DNA of 64,000 nucleotides. Origin: Chloroflexota bacterium (GTDB lineage Bacteria; Chloroflexota; UBA11872; UBA12225; JAJDUF01). The translations under genes and the position numbers were made by a program. The stretch covers positions 124,001 to 188,000 of the forward strand of contig JAJDUF010000012.1 of NCBI GenBank assembly GCA_022826725.1. Direction: 5' to 3'. The notes beneath the pieces were generated by a model, which did no database searches, was not told the DNA's origin, and saw only the letters and a list, made by a program, of their open reading frames with translations. Shown piece by piece: positions 40,001-48,858 of the stretch (its first letter is position 1; the number at the start of each line of letters is the position of its first letter).

Positions 40001-41904
40001 TCGTCCGTGAGGACGACTGTGGCACAACCCTGGGCATCACGCTCAAGGCGCCGACCGATCAGTCCGTGCAGGACGATCTTGGCGAGCAAGCGCTCGGCCG
40101 ATTTGCTGCGGAGCCGGTTGCCCATCCCGAGACCGGCGAGGTGTTGGTGGAAGTCAACACGCTGATTGACGAGACGGCCGTGGCGGCCATCGAGGGTGCC
40201 GGGATCACCAGCGTCACCGTGCGGTCGCCGCTGACCTGCGAAGCGCGGCACGGTCTCTGCGTCAAGTGCTACGGGCGCAATCTGGCCGACGGTGAGGAGG
40301 TCACCATCGGCACTGCAGTCGGCATTATCGCCGCGCAGTCGGTCGGTGAGCCGGGCACCCAGTTGACCATGCGGACCTTCCACACCGGTGGCACTATGGT
40401 GCGGACTGCCCGTCCTCAGAAGATCAATGTTCTGGGTGAACCTAACACGTTGGAACTCGAACAGGCGCTCGGCCAGTTCGCTGCGGAGCGAATTGTCCAT
40501 CCCCAAACTGGTGAGGTGTTGGTTGAGGCGAACACGCCGATTGACGAGGCGGCCGTGACGACTATCACGGCGGCGGGTGTCACGGATGTCAAAGTGCGGT
40601 CACCGCTGGCCCTCGGCCGGTTCGCTGCGGAGCGGATCGCCCACCCCAAGTCCGGCGAGGTGCTGGTTGAAGCGAACACGATGATTGACGAAGCGGCTGT
40701 GAGGAAGATCACGGAGGCCGGCGTAACCAGCGTCATGGTGCAGTCGGTGTTGACCACAAGGGAAGTCCGCACCGAGGTCATTGTCGTCGGTGAGGACATC
40801 ACCAGCGGTCTACCGCGCGTCGAGGAGCTGTTCGAGGCGCGGGTGCCCAAGGGGATGGCACTCATCAGCGAGATTGACGGCAAGGTGGAGATCATCGAAG
40901 ATGAGCCGCGGAAGATTCACGTGACCAACGTCCAGGTGCTCACGGAGGCGTTGGACATTCCCGAGGGCTACGAGATCGTGGTCCAGGAGGGTGACGAGGT
41001 TGACCCAGGGGACGTAGTGGCCCAGCGGGTTGTTCCGGCTCCATCGGAAGCCGCCGGAGCCGGCGGATCGGAGCAGTTGGCCGTTGCGGACGATGCGGAT
41101 AGTCTTGTGCCGGTCGAGACGGAGCAGCTGCGGGCCACCACGCAGGGCCAGATCGTGCGGGAAGACCAGCGGGTCATCGTGCGTTGGGAAGAGCCGAGCG
41201 ATGCCGAATACGCGGTGCCGGCAACGGCCCGTATCTGCATCGAGAACGGCCAGCAGGTAGAGGCCGGCGACCAGTTGACGGAAGGGCCGGTCAGCCCGCA
41301 GGACTTGCTGGCGGTCAAGGGTGAGCGCGCGGTGCAGGAGTACCTGGCTACGGAGGTGCAGAAGGTCTACTCCGGCCAGGCGGTGTCCATCAACAACAAG
41401 CACATCGAGGTGATCGTTCGGCAGATGCTCCGCAAGGTGAGCATTGACGAGGCGGGCGACACAGAGCTCCTGCCCGGCGAGTTGGTGGACCGCTTCAAGT
41501 ACGAAGAGGAGAATGCAAAGACCATCGCCGCGGGCGGCGAGCCGAGCACCGCGCAGCCGGTGCTGCTCGGCATCACCAAGGCGTCGCTGGCTACCGACAG
41601 TCTGCTGGCGGCGGCCTCCTTCCAGGAGACGACGCGGGTCCTTACCGAGGCGGCGGTCGGCGGCCGTACCGACCAACTCCTCGGCTTGAAGGAGAACGTC
41701 ATCATCGGCAAGCTGATTCCGGCCGGGACCGGGATGCAGACGCTCTTGGAGCGGCAGCGTCAACGGGAGCTGCTCGAAGCGGGCCTGGCGGAGAGTAGCG
41801 AGGACGGTGAAGAGGCTCCCGCAGCGTTGGAGGACGGCGAGGCTGCGCCGGTGCTGTTCGGTCAGCCCAGCGCCGAAGAGGCGGCAGCAGCGCCAGCCGA
41901 GTAG
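37081..41904 (+). CDS. rpoC: DNA-directed RNA polymerase subunit beta' with trigger-loop insertion
   Basis: 1607 residues. The N-terminal zinc site ([23 protein letters not shown]), the active-site [33 protein letters not shown], and the second zinc site ([18 protein letters not shown]) are present. Two lineage features stand out. First, a coiled-coil insert (about 145-340) follows [18 protein letters not shown]. Second, about 132 residues (1105-1236) separate MRTFHTGG from [18 protein letters not shown], segments that are nearly contiguous in most polymerases. This is the site where E. coli has SI3. The insert is made mainly of two copies of the protein's own segment at 1004-1052. The tail is Glu/Ala-rich. 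Confidence 0.98.
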   Translation: MLEVNDFNAIRLMIASPDQVRRWSYGEVVKPETINYRTLKPEKDGLFCERIFGPQKDWECACGKYKRVRFRGITCDKCGVEVARANVRRERMGHIELASPVSHIWYFKGIPSQLGLLLDLSPRNLEKVLYFASYIVTSVDEEKRRERLVALDEEIVEQATALERATTEEQQVIEMRVDQELVRLETELRDRLATLQERRGGARESAAAALPALEATLADLSGKTANETVVFEPSGVVIVSAGDEVTADHVGTAREAAQQYVEDVERQTDLEERQLHNELEEEAEQLRDKANEEIDALARKMNEEIEAIDGVVQARRQEIEKLQPMTLLTDAQHREVQDACGPIFEADMGAEALLEIIRRLDLDALAKHLREEVHASSMQRRKRATKRLRVVEAFRKSGAEPTWMILSVLPVLPPDLRPMVQLDGGRFATSDLNDLYRRVINRNNRLKRLLDLGAPEIIIRNEKRMLQEAVDALIDNGRRGRAVAGSANHKLKSLSDMLKGKQGRFRQNLLGKRVDYSGRSVIVVGPTLKINQCGLPKRMALELFKPFVMRELVDRGHAPNIKSAKRIVERARPVVWDVLEDVTKGHPVLLNRAPTLHRLGIQAFEVVLVEGSAIQIHPLVCTAYNADFDGDTMSVHVPLSDEAQREARELMLSTHNLLSPADGSPLVAPTKDMVLGCYYLTLEETGTTSNGRVFMDFDEVVLAHDLGEVGLQTPIKVQVNASDFDGDEAMILSDGPQGRGTSGETVPVGGIFTTTVGRVLFNRGLPAELRYENRVMDKGKLKELVARTFLLVGRESTAEIVDRMKDIGFHYATVSGITVGIDDIKIPVAKQGILEETEALIEEIDAEYNDGLMTEREQYEKTVEAWVEATTRVTDAVQQELDPFGSVHMMAESGASKGSFNQIRQLAGMRGLMAASNGRIIPIPVKSNMREGLSVLEYFISTHGARKGLADTALRTADSGYLTRRLVDVSQDVIVREDDCGTTLGITLKAPTDQSVQDDLGEQALGRFAAEPVAHPETGEVLVEVNTLIDETAVAAIEGAGITSVTVRSPLTCEARHGLCVKCYGRNLADGEEVTIGTAVGIIAAQSVGEPGTQLTMRTFHTGGTMVRTARPQKINVLGEPNTLELEQALGQFAAERIVHPQTGEVLVEANTPIDEAAVTTITAAGVTDVKVRSPLALGRFAAERIAHPKSGEVLVEANTMIDEAAVRKITEAGVTSVMVQSVLTTREVRTEVIVVGEDITSGLPRVEELFEARVPKGMALISEIDGKVEIIEDEPRKIHVTNVQVLTEALDIPEGYEIVVQEGDEVDPGDVVAQRVVPAPSEAAGAGGSEQLAVADDADSLVPVETEQLRATTQGQIVREDQRVIVRWEEPSDAEYAVPATARICIENGQQVEAGDQLTEGPVSPQDLLAVKGERAVQEYLATEVQKVYSGQAVSINNKHIEVIVRQMLRKVSIDEAGDTELLPGELVDRFKYEEENAKTIAAGGEPSTAQPVLLGITKASLATDSLLAAASFQETTRVLTEAAVGGRTDQLLGLKENVIIGKLIPAGTGMQTLLERQRQRELLEAGLAESSEDGEEAPAALEDGEAAPVLFGQPSAEEAAAAPAE
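40465..40752 (+). repeat. Two in-frame 48-residue repeats within rpoC, copied from rpoC 40090-40236
   Basis: The native unit starts at 40090 ([20 protein letters not shown]...VRSPLT). Copy 2 starts at 40465 ([20 protein letters not shown]...VRSPL) and copy 3 at 40609 ([20 protein letters not shown]...VQSVLT). Copies 2 and 3 are 144 bp apart. Both DNA and protein similarity are obvious by eye. They fill the trigger-loop insertion site. Confidence 0.9.
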
Positions 41905-41982
41905 GGTGCCGGGTCTCGCCCCCCTATGGTCGTCCCCTAGCCGGGAAGGGGAGTCCGCTCAGTGACCGCCGGTGCGTGTGTG

Positions 41983-42012
41983 TTGTCGCTCCGGCACCTT
42001 CCCTGGTAAAAT
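41983..42012 (+). promoter_or_regulatory. tRNA-His promoter
   Basis: TTGTCG (41983-41988), 18 bp, TAAAAT (42007-42012), 41 nt before the tRNA. The gap from rpoC also has the palindrome CCCCCCTATGGTCGTCCCC..GGGGAGTC (41919-41954). Confidence 0.5.
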
Positions 42013-42052
42013 CGGATAGTGCCCGCGATGGCTGCGAGAGACGCAGCGGCGT

Positions 42053-42128
42053 GGGAGGTGTGGTCCAGCGGTTAGGACTCTGGTCTGTGGAACCAGCGGC
42101 ACGGGTTCGACTCCCGTCACCTCCCCCA
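42053..42128 (+). tRNA. tRNA-His (anticodon GTG), CCA encoded
   Basis: A full cloverleaf is visible: an 8-bp acceptor GGGAGGTG/CACCTCCC including the G-1:C73 pair that identifies tRNA-His, D stem GTCC/GGAC, anticodon stem CTGGT/ACCAG with loop CTGTGGA (anticodon 42087-42089), T arm ACGGG-TTCGACT-CCCGT, and encoded CCA at 42126-42128. hisS follows about 160 nt downstream on the same strand. Confidence 0.95.
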
Positions 42129-42290
42129 CACGCAGAATCCGCCCGTAGCACTCCCCTTCCATTGGCCTCGCTCTCGTAGAATCCTCGCTGCCGCACGCCC
42201 GAGCAGCACGAGTGCCGCGATAGGGCACACGTGTGACCGCGTGCAATCGGACGTTCTACCGGCTGGGAGTTGTTACATATTGGAGGCGCT

Positions 42291-43709
42291 ATGAGCGCAA
42301 AGGTCAAACCCCGTATTCTGCGCGGCACGCGCGATTTTCTGCCCCAGACGATGCTCTTGCGCCAGCACGTCACCGGGGTCATTCGGACCGCCTTCGAGCG
42401 GTTCGGCTTCGAGCCGCTGGAAACGCCGGCTATCGAGCTGGCCGAGACACTCGAAGGCAAGTACGGTCCCGAGGGCGACCAGCTTGTCTACCGATTTAGT
42501 GATCGGGGCAGCCGGCGCGTCGGCTTGCGCTACGACCTCACCGTGCCGCTCTGCCGGGTCGTGGCGATGTATCCCACGCTGCCGAAGCCGTTCAAGCGCT
42601 ACCAGATGCAGCCGGTCTGGCGAGCGGACAAGCCGCGCAAGGGCCGCTACCGCGAGTTCTGGCAGTGCGACTGCGACATCGTGGGTAGCTCCAGTATGCT
42701 GGCCGACGCCGAGATCATCAGCCTCATCGCGACGGTCCTGCCGGCGCTGGGCCTGCGCGAGTTCACGGTGCGCCTGAACAACCGCAAGCTACTCACCGGG
42801 CTGGCCCAGTATGCCGGTGTGCCGGACGACGATGCGCTGGACATCTTTCGGGCGATAGACAAGCTCGATAAGATCGGGCGCGACGGGGTGATGCAGGAGT
42901 TACTTACGCGGGAAGTCGGCGGCTCCCGCTTTGCGGCCGCCGATGGAGACGGCGATTCCGCGACGCCGGGCCGCGGGCCGCGGGAGCCGTTCCTCTCCGA
43001 GGAGACCGCCACCCGCCTGCTCAATCTCGTCGCGCTGCGTGGACCCGCCGATGAGATACTGGCCGATCTGCGGGGCACACTGGGCGAGATTCCCTTGGCG
43101 GCGACCGGGGTCACCGAGCTGACGGAGATCATCGGCTACCTCGAAGCGTTGGAGGTGCCGGCGCATTGCTATCAAGTGGACCTGTCGCTGGCTCGTGGGC
43201 TGGACTACTACACCGGGCCGATCTTCGAGACGGAGGTCGGTCAGCTTGTCAATGGCCGTCCCATCGGCAGCGTGACCGGCGGTGGTCGCTACGATGAGCT
43301 ATTGGGCATGTTCACGAGCCGGGGGCAGCCGGCGACCGGCACGTCGCTGGGAATCGAGCGCCTCGTTGACGTGCTCGAAGAGCTAGGCAGCGGCGATGGC
43401 GATGGGACCCGCACGATCACCGACGTGCTCGTGACGATCTTCGATAGCGCCCACCTCGGAGACAGCCTTGCCCTGGCCGCCTCGTTGCGGCGAGCGGGTA
43501 TCAATACCGAGCTGCCGCTGGAGACGCGGCGACTCGGCGCGCAGCTGCGGCACGCGAACCAGCGGGGCATCCCGTGGGCGGTGTTCCTCGGGCCGGATGA
43601 GGTCGCTACTGGGCAGGCGACGATCCGCGACATGCGCTCCGGCGACCAAACCACGCTCCCCCAGACCGAGGTCGCAACGTTCCTGCAAGCCAGGATGACC
43701 GACGCCTAA
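42291..43709 (+). CDS. hisS: Histidine--tRNA ligase
   Basis: Charges tRNA-His. ATG 42291 follows GGAGGCGCT; 472 residues. Motif 1 region RGTRDFLPQT, motif 2 FKRYQMQPVWRADKPRKGRYREFWQCDCDIVG (catalytic Arg), the histidine-binding LARGLDYYTGPIFE, motif 3 GSVTGGGRYDELL..GTSLGIERL, and a C-terminal anticodon-binding domain (DVLVTIFDSAHLGDSLALAASLRRAGINTE). It lies next to its cognate tRNA gene. A diverged paralogue sits beside hisG at 45771. Confidence 0.94.
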   Translation: MSAKVKPRILRGTRDFLPQTMLLRQHVTGVIRTAFERFGFEPLETPAIELAETLEGKYGPEGDQLVYRFSDRGSRRVGLRYDLTVPLCRVVAMYPTLPKPFKRYQMQPVWRADKPRKGRYREFWQCDCDIVGSSSMLADAEIISLIATVLPALGLREFTVRLNNRKLLTGLAQYAGVPDDDALDIFRAIDKLDKIGRDGVMQELLTREVGGSRFAAADGDGDSATPGRGPREPFLSEETATRLLNLVALRGPADEILADLRGTLGEIPLAATGVTELTEIIGYLEALEVPAHCYQVDLSLARGLDYYTGPIFETEVGQLVNGRPIGSVTGGGRYDELLGMFTSRGQPATGTSLGIERLVDVLEELGSGDGDGTRTITDVLVTIFDSAHLGDSLALAASLRRAGINTELPLETRRLGAQLRHANQRGIPWAVFLGPDEVATGQATIRDMRSGDQTTLPQTEVATFLQARMTDA

Positions 43710-43756
43710 GCGACCGGAGAAGCAGACCTACCCCCCGCACGCAGGAGTGACGGGGG

Positions 43757-43783
43757 CGGGCGCAACGTGTTGCACCCCTACGG
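43757..43783. repeat. Intergenic palindrome (GGGCGCAAC/GTTGCACCCC)
   Basis: GGGCGGGCGCAACGTGTTGCACCCCTACGG, same family as 1189 and 47908, between the convergent hisS and Uma2 genes. The gap 43710-43886 shows no gene. Confidence 0.65.
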
Positions 43784-43886
43784 CCTAACCGTGCCTACTC
43801 CAGCCGGGGGGCAGGGAGGCCAGCGACTAACGGGCGGAGCGGTGTAAAGGGAACGCTGCCTTCATCGCAGATCGCTCGGCACCAGG

Positions 43887-44666
43887 CTACCGGTCCGCCT
43901 GCCGACGACGTAGCTCTGCTTCAAGCTGCCGGATGCGTGCCTCGGCCGCCAGCCGGCCGGCCTGCTCGACGGCGGCCTGCGCTTCAGCCGCTGCCCGTTC
44001 GGCCTCAGCAGCTTGCCGCGCCGCCCGCTCCTGCTGCCAGGTCTCCAAGTAGGTGTTCGTCGCCGGGTCGTACAGCCGCGGCCAGTTGTCATCCCAGCAC
44101 AGACTCAGCCCCAGTACCGCGCTGTAGCCCTTCAGGATGCCGTCCGGCGCGGTAGTCAGCGCGATAGGCTCATACCCCCCGGCCAGCTTGGCCCCATGAT
44201 ACGCGCCATCCTGCGGATCGAAGCGCCAGTATTCCGGCACGCCGATGCGGGCGTAGATCGCTCGTTTCCGGCCAATATCCTCCCGCCCGTTGCTGACCGA
44301 GGCCACTTCCAACACCCAATCCGGTGGCTTGCCCGCTTCCCAGGGCAGATAGAGCTTGCGTTGCCGGATGGCGTGCGCGTCCACGCCAAAGGCCAGGTAC
44401 ACGTCCGGGGAGACACGGATATTGAGGTCGTCCGGGTCGTAGCAGAGGATCGCGTTGGAGTCGAGGAAGACTTCGGGCCGGTGGTTGAAGTCGGTGTAAT
44501 GGGCCGAGAGGAGACCGAAGATTTCCAGCAGTTGGAGGTCTTGTTGCATGGCGTCAGGCTTGAGGACCGGTTCGTTAGGATCAAAGTCGAGGTGGGCGTA
44601 GTCAATGGTGCCCTGCCGGTGGTAGGGCCGCATGGTCGTCGCGGGTGCGGCTGCCGTAGCTGTCAT
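43887..44666 (-). CDS. Uma2-family protein, copy 2
   Basis: 259 residues, ATG 44666. Core: VFLDSNAILCYDPDDLNIRVSPDVYLAFGVD (Asp of VSPD), PPDWVLEVASVSNGREDIGRKRAIYARIGVPEYWRFDP, GYSAVLGLSLCWDDNWPRLYDPATNTYL, then an Ala/Glu-rich coiled coil ending RIRQLEAELRRRQADR. Very close to the copy at 54783 over the whole length, including the upstream TATAATCGCC -10 (here 44700-44705 on the minus strand). This indicates a recent duplication with its promoter. Confidence 0.85.
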   Translation of the reverse strand: MTATAAAPATTMRPYHRQGTIDYAHLDFDPNEPVLKPDAMQQDLQLLEIFGLLSAHYTDFNHRPEVFLDSNAILCYDPDDLNIRVSPDVYLAFGVDAHAIRQRKLYLPWEAGKPPDWVLEVASVSNGREDIGRKRAIYARIGVPEYWRFDPQDGAYHGAKLAGGYEPIALTTAPDGILKGYSAVLGLSLCWDDNWPRLYDPATNTYLETWQQERAARQAAEAERAAAEAQAAVEQAGRLAAEARIRQLEAELRRRQADR

Positions 44667-44730
44667 GGTTGATCTCGGGGCCGGGCATAGGTACAGGCGA
44701 TTATAGCCCGCGCTCCTGCCGCCGGGTATG

Positions 44731-45774
44731 CTACCGCCGTTTCAGTTGCTCGGTCAGGGCCTGGTAATATCGGCTGTGGTCGCCGAACACGTAGTCGAGC
44801 CGACTCACGGTGACATCCGTACCGCCAGCGCGGCGGAGATAGTCCACCAGCGACAGGAGCGACTCTTGGCGCACGACCACGCGGACGGCGTACCAGCCGT
44901 GCTGTCCAGGTGACTTGGAGACGACCTTGCTCACCGTCGGTCCCTGCAAGCCGGCCAGCTCGGGCCGTCGCAGGAGGTGGCGCCCGATGGCCTCCGCCGA
45001 CTCGGCGCCGACGTTGGCCGTGACCGCAAAGTAGCCGGCGGCGCGCATGTGCGCCTCGATCAGCTCTAGCAACGTGCGCGCAGCCGCCAGGACGGCCGGT
45101 TCCGCGCGCAGCCGCCGGATGTTGCCGATCACACAGGCCTGGCAATGCAAGATCGTGCCGCCACCGATCTGTTTGAGCCGATTTTCACGGAGCGTCGTCC
45201 CGGTAGTCACCAGGTCGGTGATGATGTCTGCGGCGCCCGTCGTTGGCGCCGCCTCCAGCGCGCCGTGCCCGGGGACCAGCGTGAAGTGCGTAATCCCCTT
45301 GTCGTAGAGGAAGTCGCGCGTCAGGTTGGAGAACTTCGTCGCTACGCGCAGCACTCGTCCCGTGGTGTGCATGGTCGCAGCCAGATCGGCGAGGTCCCGG
45401 ACCGTCACCACGTCGAGCCAGTCATCCGGTACCGCGAGCGCCAAGTCGCACTCGGCAATCCGCAGCTCTGGATGCAGCACGAGCAGATTAGTGCTCTCGT
45501 CGCGTGCCTCGGCAACGAGGTCGTAGCCGGTGATGCCCAGGTCCGCCTCGCCGGCCTCGACCATACTTACGATGTCGGGCACGCGCTGGAAATGCACCGT
45601 GACCGCGGGGAGCGCGGCGATGGTTGCGCTGTAGTGCCGGGAGCTAACGCGCCGGACGGCCAGCCCGCAGTCGGCGAGCAGCTTGAGGATCGGCTCTTCC
45701 AGCGTCCCTTTGCTTGGTAGCGCCAAGCGCACCGGACCGGTCACCCGGTCGCTGCCGCGAAGTTGGTCGGTCAT
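44731..45774 (-). CDS. hisG: ATP phosphoribosyltransferase (long form with C-terminal regulatory domain)
   Basis: First step of histidine synthesis, joining PRPP and ATP. 347 residues. RLALPSKGTLEEPILKLLADCGL, DLGITGYDL and VPGHGALEAAPTTGAADIITDLVTTGTTL (PRPP/phosphate loop ending in the D-TG-T signature) are the catalytic parts. The final ~75 residues (GPTVSKVVSKSPGQHGWYAVRVVVRQESLLSLVDYLRRAGGTDVTVSRLDYVFGD) match the HisG_C ACT-like histidine-sensing domain of long-form enzymes. Its ATG overlaps the stop of the upstream HisZ/HisS-like gene (ATGA), although long-form HisG normally needs no HisZ. Confidence 0.93.
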   Translation of the reverse strand: MTDQLRGSDRVTGPVRLALPSKGTLEEPILKLLADCGLAVRRVSSRHYSATIAALPAVTVHFQRVPDIVSMVEAGEADLGITGYDLVAEARDESTNLLVLHPELRIAECDLALAVPDDWLDVVTVRDLADLAATMHTTGRVLRVATKFSNLTRDFLYDKGITHFTLVPGHGALEAAPTTGAADIITDLVTTGTTLRENRLKQIGGGTILHCQACVIGNIRRLRAEPAVLAAARTLLELIEAHMRAAGYFAVTANVGAESAEAIGRHLLRRPELAGLQGPTVSKVVSKSPGQHGWYAVRVVVRQESLLSLVDYLRRAGGTDVTVSRLDYVFGDHSRYYQALTEQLKRR

Positions 45775-47369
45775 CGCGCACCTGTTGCCGTTACACCGCC
45801 GGCTTGCCGGTCAGCAGGGGCCGGCACCCTGTCCTCCTGACAGTACCGCGCGGCGTCGGCGAGCGCCACGCGCTGTTCCTGGTGGGCGGCCATATTGCGG
45901 ATGGTGATGGTGCCGCCGAGGCGTTCCTCCGGCCCGACGATGCTGCAGAAGGGAATACCCCGCCGGGCGGCCTGGCGGAGCGTGCCTTTGACCCCGCGCC
46001 CCATCAGCTCCAGTTCGACGCGCAGGCCGGCTTGCCGCAACTGCTCCGCCGCGGTCACGGCGTAGGCGCAATCGTCGGCACCGAGCGGGATGACCTGCAC
46101 CTGCGTCGTAGGGGTCCCCGCCGGTCGAGCGTGGCTGTCCAAGGCCAGCTTGACGCGCTCGACGCCGAAGGCAAAGCCGGCGGCGGGCACGTCGGCATTT
46201 GCTCCGAGCAGCCGCAGCAGGCCGTCGTAGCGGCCACCGCCACATAGCTGTTGGGCCGGACCGAGGCTATCGGCGTAGATTTCGAAGACCAGCCCGGTGT
46301 AGTACGGGAGGCCGCGCCCCAAGCCGAGGTTGACGGTCACGGCCGCAGGCGGCACACCGTAGGCGCCGAGCTGCGTACTGACCGCTTCCAGCCGGTGCAG
46401 CGGCGCATGGTCGAGCCGGTAGTCGGTGAGCACGTGCCGGATACGGTCAAAGGCCGCCGGGGGACTGCCGCGTACGGAGCGCAGCCGTTCCGCCAACTCC
46501 AAGGCGCGGCGAATACCGGGCGCCTGGTCTTGCCAGCGCAGCTTGCGGAGGAGGCCGTCGGCCACGTCTGCGGCCGACCGGGTGCGTCCGACGCTGACGT
46601 GGCTGGCTTGTAGTAGCCCCAGGATCAATTCGCGGGCGTGCTGCTCGTCCAATCCGGCCACCAGGCGGCGCAGTGTGGCCAGCAGGTCGTCCGCGGTGTT
46701 CGTCGTGTCCGCACTATCCGGCGGCTGATCCTCCGCACCGGCGCCGAATAGCTCATCGAGCCGAGCGTCCACCTGAGCGCGTCCCCGCTCGGCCTTCCGC
46801 AGGTCCTGCATACTGGCGATAACAAAGCTGCGGGCGCGGTCGTCCAGCCCCAGCGTTCGCAGGAGGGCGGCCATGACCCCGAAGTGACCGATCTCCAAGC
46901 GGTGGTCGTCCAAGCCGAGGCGGGCCAGCGATTGCCAGGCCAGCGCGGCCAGTTCGGCGTCGGCCGCCGGCCCCTCCGGGCCGATCAACTCGACGCCGGA
47001 CTGGGTAAACTGGCGGTAGCGTCCCTGCCGCGGCCGCTCGTAGCGGAACACCGGGCCGGCGTAGGCAAAGCGTTGGGGCAGCGCCGCGGCTTGGCAGTGA
47101 TCCACGTAGTAGCGACCGACGGAGGCCGTCAGCTCCGGACGCAGACACAGGTCGCGGCCACGATAGGGGAACGCATAGAGCTTGGTCAGGATATCCTCGC
47201 CCGACTTGAGACGAAAGAGATCGGTATGCTCCAGGACGGGGACTTCGATGTGCTCGTAGCCGTAGCTGGCGAAGCTATCGCCGAGCGCCCGCACGAGGTC
47301 GTGTAGCTGTCGGGCGTCTAGGGGGGGCCAGTCGTTCGTGCCACGTACTCGCTCAAGCTGTTGTCGCAT
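45771..47369 (-). CDS. HisS/HisZ-like class II synthetase paralogue coupled to hisG
   Basis: 532 residues. RGTNDWPPLDARQLHDLVRALGDSFASYGYEHIEVPVLE and motif 2 FRYERPRQGRYRQFTQSGVELIG are synthetase-like. The histidine-binding motif reads GLGRGLPYYTGLVFEIY, with Pro where true HisRS has Asp. A C-terminal anticodon-binding domain (PTTQVQVIPLGADDCAYAVTAAEQLRQAGL...) is kept, which HisZ proteins lack. A true hisS is present at 42291, and this gene overlaps hisG by 4 nt. It could be a regulatory subunit that kept its extra domain, or a second histidyl-tRNA synthetase; I favour the former weakly. Confidence 0.7.
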   Translation of the reverse strand: MRQQLERVRGTNDWPPLDARQLHDLVRALGDSFASYGYEHIEVPVLEHTDLFRLKSGEDILTKLYAFPYRGRDLCLRPELTASVGRYYVDHCQAAALPQRFAYAGPVFRYERPRQGRYRQFTQSGVELIGPEGPAADAELAALAWQSLARLGLDDHRLEIGHFGVMAALLRTLGLDDRARSFVIASMQDLRKAERGRAQVDARLDELFGAGAEDQPPDSADTTNTADDLLATLRRLVAGLDEQHARELILGLLQASHVSVGRTRSAADVADGLLRKLRWQDQAPGIRRALELAERLRSVRGSPPAAFDRIRHVLTDYRLDHAPLHRLEAVSTQLGAYGVPPAAVTVNLGLGRGLPYYTGLVFEIYADSLGPAQQLCGGGRYDGLLRLLGANADVPAAGFAFGVERVKLALDSHARPAGTPTTQVQVIPLGADDCAYAVTAAEQLRQAGLRVELELMGRGVKGTLRQAARRGIPFCSIVGPEERLGGTITIRNMAAHQEQRVALADAARYCQEDRVPAPADRQAGGVTATGAR

Positions 47370-47449
47370 CGCATCCTCTCAGGGGTCTACTGGTATCCTA
47401 ACAACGGCGTGATGTCGAGGCACTGGCAATTATGCGGAGGAGTGTGCTC

Positions 47450-47737
47450 ATGCCCGTGACCGACGGGGTGTCTAGCCCGGGGAATGAGTTGGTAAACGTA
47501 TCGTTCACTCAGGAAGTACTGCCGGCACACCACCGCTCTCATGGGACCCCGGACCCGGTAGTGCGGCGCTGGATGACGGTCGAGGTGGGAGCTAGTCGGG
47601 CTGCGCTCGAGCAGACCGATTACGGTCATCCGGGACGTTTCAACCCGCCGCAGGTGCGCGTGCTGTCGGCAACGTTGGCAGACCGTGAGTCGGAACTGAA
47701 GGCTCTGATCCCGGCACTCGTGGATTTGGTGAGCTAA
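47450..47737 (+). CDS. Hypothetical protein
   Basis: 95 residues from ATG 47450, which has GGAGG nine bases upstream; a further in-frame ATG lies at 47432. No domain is recognised. It ends with a helix (VRVLSATLADRESELKALIPALVDLVS). It diverges from the HisZ/HisS-like gene. Translation signals support it being real. Confidence 0.45.
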   Translation: MPVTDGVSSPGNELVNVSFTQEVLPAHHRSHGTPDPVVRRWMTVEVGASRAALEQTDYGHPGRFNPPQVRVLSATLADRESELKALIPALVDLVS

Positions 47738-47808
47738 TCGCCGCCAGCTTGGAGCTACCCCCGGCCCCTCTGACCGGGCAGGTGTTTTGTGAGGCGGTGC
47801 GGGCCTCA

Positions 47809-47937
47809 CCCCCGGCCCCCTCTCCACCATGTGGAGAGGGGGTGTGGATTCCCGCGCCAGCGGGAATGACGGCTATGCGAGGGTCTCCTGGCGGAGGGAT
47901 GGGGGAAGACGGGCGCAACATGTTGCGCCCCTACGGT
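47809..47937. repeat. Cluster of three intergenic palindromes
   Basis: CCCCCTCTCCAC/GTGGAGAGGGGG (47815-47842), TTCCCGC/GCGGGAA (47849-47866) and GGGCGCAACA/TGTTGCGCCC + CCTAC (47911-47934). The region 47738-47987 contains no gene I can support. Confidence 0.7.
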
Positions 47938-47987
47938 TTGGCGTGTACCTACCCCGGTCAGCACCCCTTCTCCTCGTGTCATCGCGG

Positions 47988-48128
47988 TCAATCGGGGTCG
48001 TCGCGCTCGCCATCGGCCTCGGCTGGATGTTGGCTTTCATCCCACATGACGTAGGCGGTGCCGACGATGATGACGACGATCACGATGATGAGGACCGGCC
48101 AGCCCAGTGGGTTGGGAACGATAGGCAT
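47988..48128 (-). CDS. 46-residue single-pass membrane protein coupled to plsC
   Basis: ATG 48128 starts 2 nt after the plsC stop codon, with AGGAC in the plsC end as ribosome-binding site. The peptide has a short N-terminus (MPIVPNPLGWP), one hydrophobic segment (VLIIVIVVIIVGTAYVM) and an acidic tail ending ERDDPD. Its position and clean membrane segment support a real small gene; function unknown. Confidence 0.55.
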   Translation of the reverse strand: MPIVPNPLGWPVLIIVIVVIIVGTAYVMWDESQHPAEADGERDDPD

Positions 48129-48130
48129 GA

Positions 48131-48853
48131 TTAGTCCTGTCCCGGCCTGGCGAGCACGCCGGCACTAGCCTGAGCGTGCTCCGCGTCTGAGTAGTGGCCG
48201 CGATACTGCGGCGGCATGAGCGCCGCCAGCTGCTGCATCAGCGCCTCCGTAATCTCGCCGGCCGTTGCTCGCCGGCCGTTCGGGGTTAGTGTCTCCAATG
48301 TCGCCGGCGAGCCGATGGTCAGCGTGAGGCCGCAGCGGAAGAACGACCGTAGGGTGAGCTTCTCCGTACCGGTGATCGCCGCAGTCACCAGCGGGACCCC
48401 GGCGCGACGTGCCAGTAACCCCACTCCCGGGAGGCCGGCCAACAGCCCGGGGCGGCGGCTACGGGTTCCCTCCGGGAAGATCAAGAGTACGTCGTCATTC
48501 TCCAGCACTGCCAGGCTATGGCGGATGGCCCGGCGATCCGACTGCCCGCGCCGGATCGAAACGGTGCCAAGCCGATGCAAAAGCCGTCCTACGAGTGGGA
48601 AGGCCGTGACCTCCTGCTTGGCGACGAAGATGGGGGGGCGGGGCAGGAAGATGAGCAGGAAGGGAATGTCGAAGTAACTGAGGTGGTTGGCGGCGATAAG
48701 CACCGGCCCGGTGCGCGGGAAGTCGGCGCCGCCGGTGACTCGCACCGCGAGGAGCAGGCGAGTCACGAGCCGCACGAGGCCAATGATGATGTAGTACACG
48801 ACGTACAGGAAGCGCGGATACGACCTGGCACGCACGGTATTCGCCGGATTCAT
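48131..48853 (-). CDS. plsC: 1-acyl-sn-glycerol-3-phosphate acyltransferase
   Basis: Makes phosphatidic acid from lysophosphatidic acid at the inner membrane. ATG 48853 begins 5 nt after the cmk stop; 240 residues. An N-terminal membrane segment (FLYVVYYIIIGLVRLVTRLLLAV) is followed by the acyltransferase block I NHLSYFD (NHxxxxD), block II around VGRLLHRLGTVSIRRG and block III LLIFPEGTRSRRPG. Sits in an rluB-cmk-plsC operon, with a tiny membrane ORF after it. Confidence 0.92.
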   Translation of the reverse strand: MNPANTVRARSYPRFLYVVYYIIIGLVRLVTRLLLAVRVTGGADFPRTGPVLIAANHLSYFDIPFLLIFLPRPPIFVAKQEVTAFPLVGRLLHRLGTVSIRRGQSDRRAIRHSLAVLENDDVLLIFPEGTRSRRPGLLAGLPGVGLLARRAGVPLVTAAITGTEKLTLRSFFRCGLTLTIGSPATLETLTPNGRRATAGEITEALMQQLAALMPPQYRGHYSDAEHAQASAGVLARPGQD

Positions 48854-48858
48854 GCTCG

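Noticed and set aside
37903-41763. Long minus-strand frames opposite rpoC (about 320-485 codons)
   Set aside because: They are antisense shadows of a highly conserved gene in GC-rich DNA, with no family motifs.
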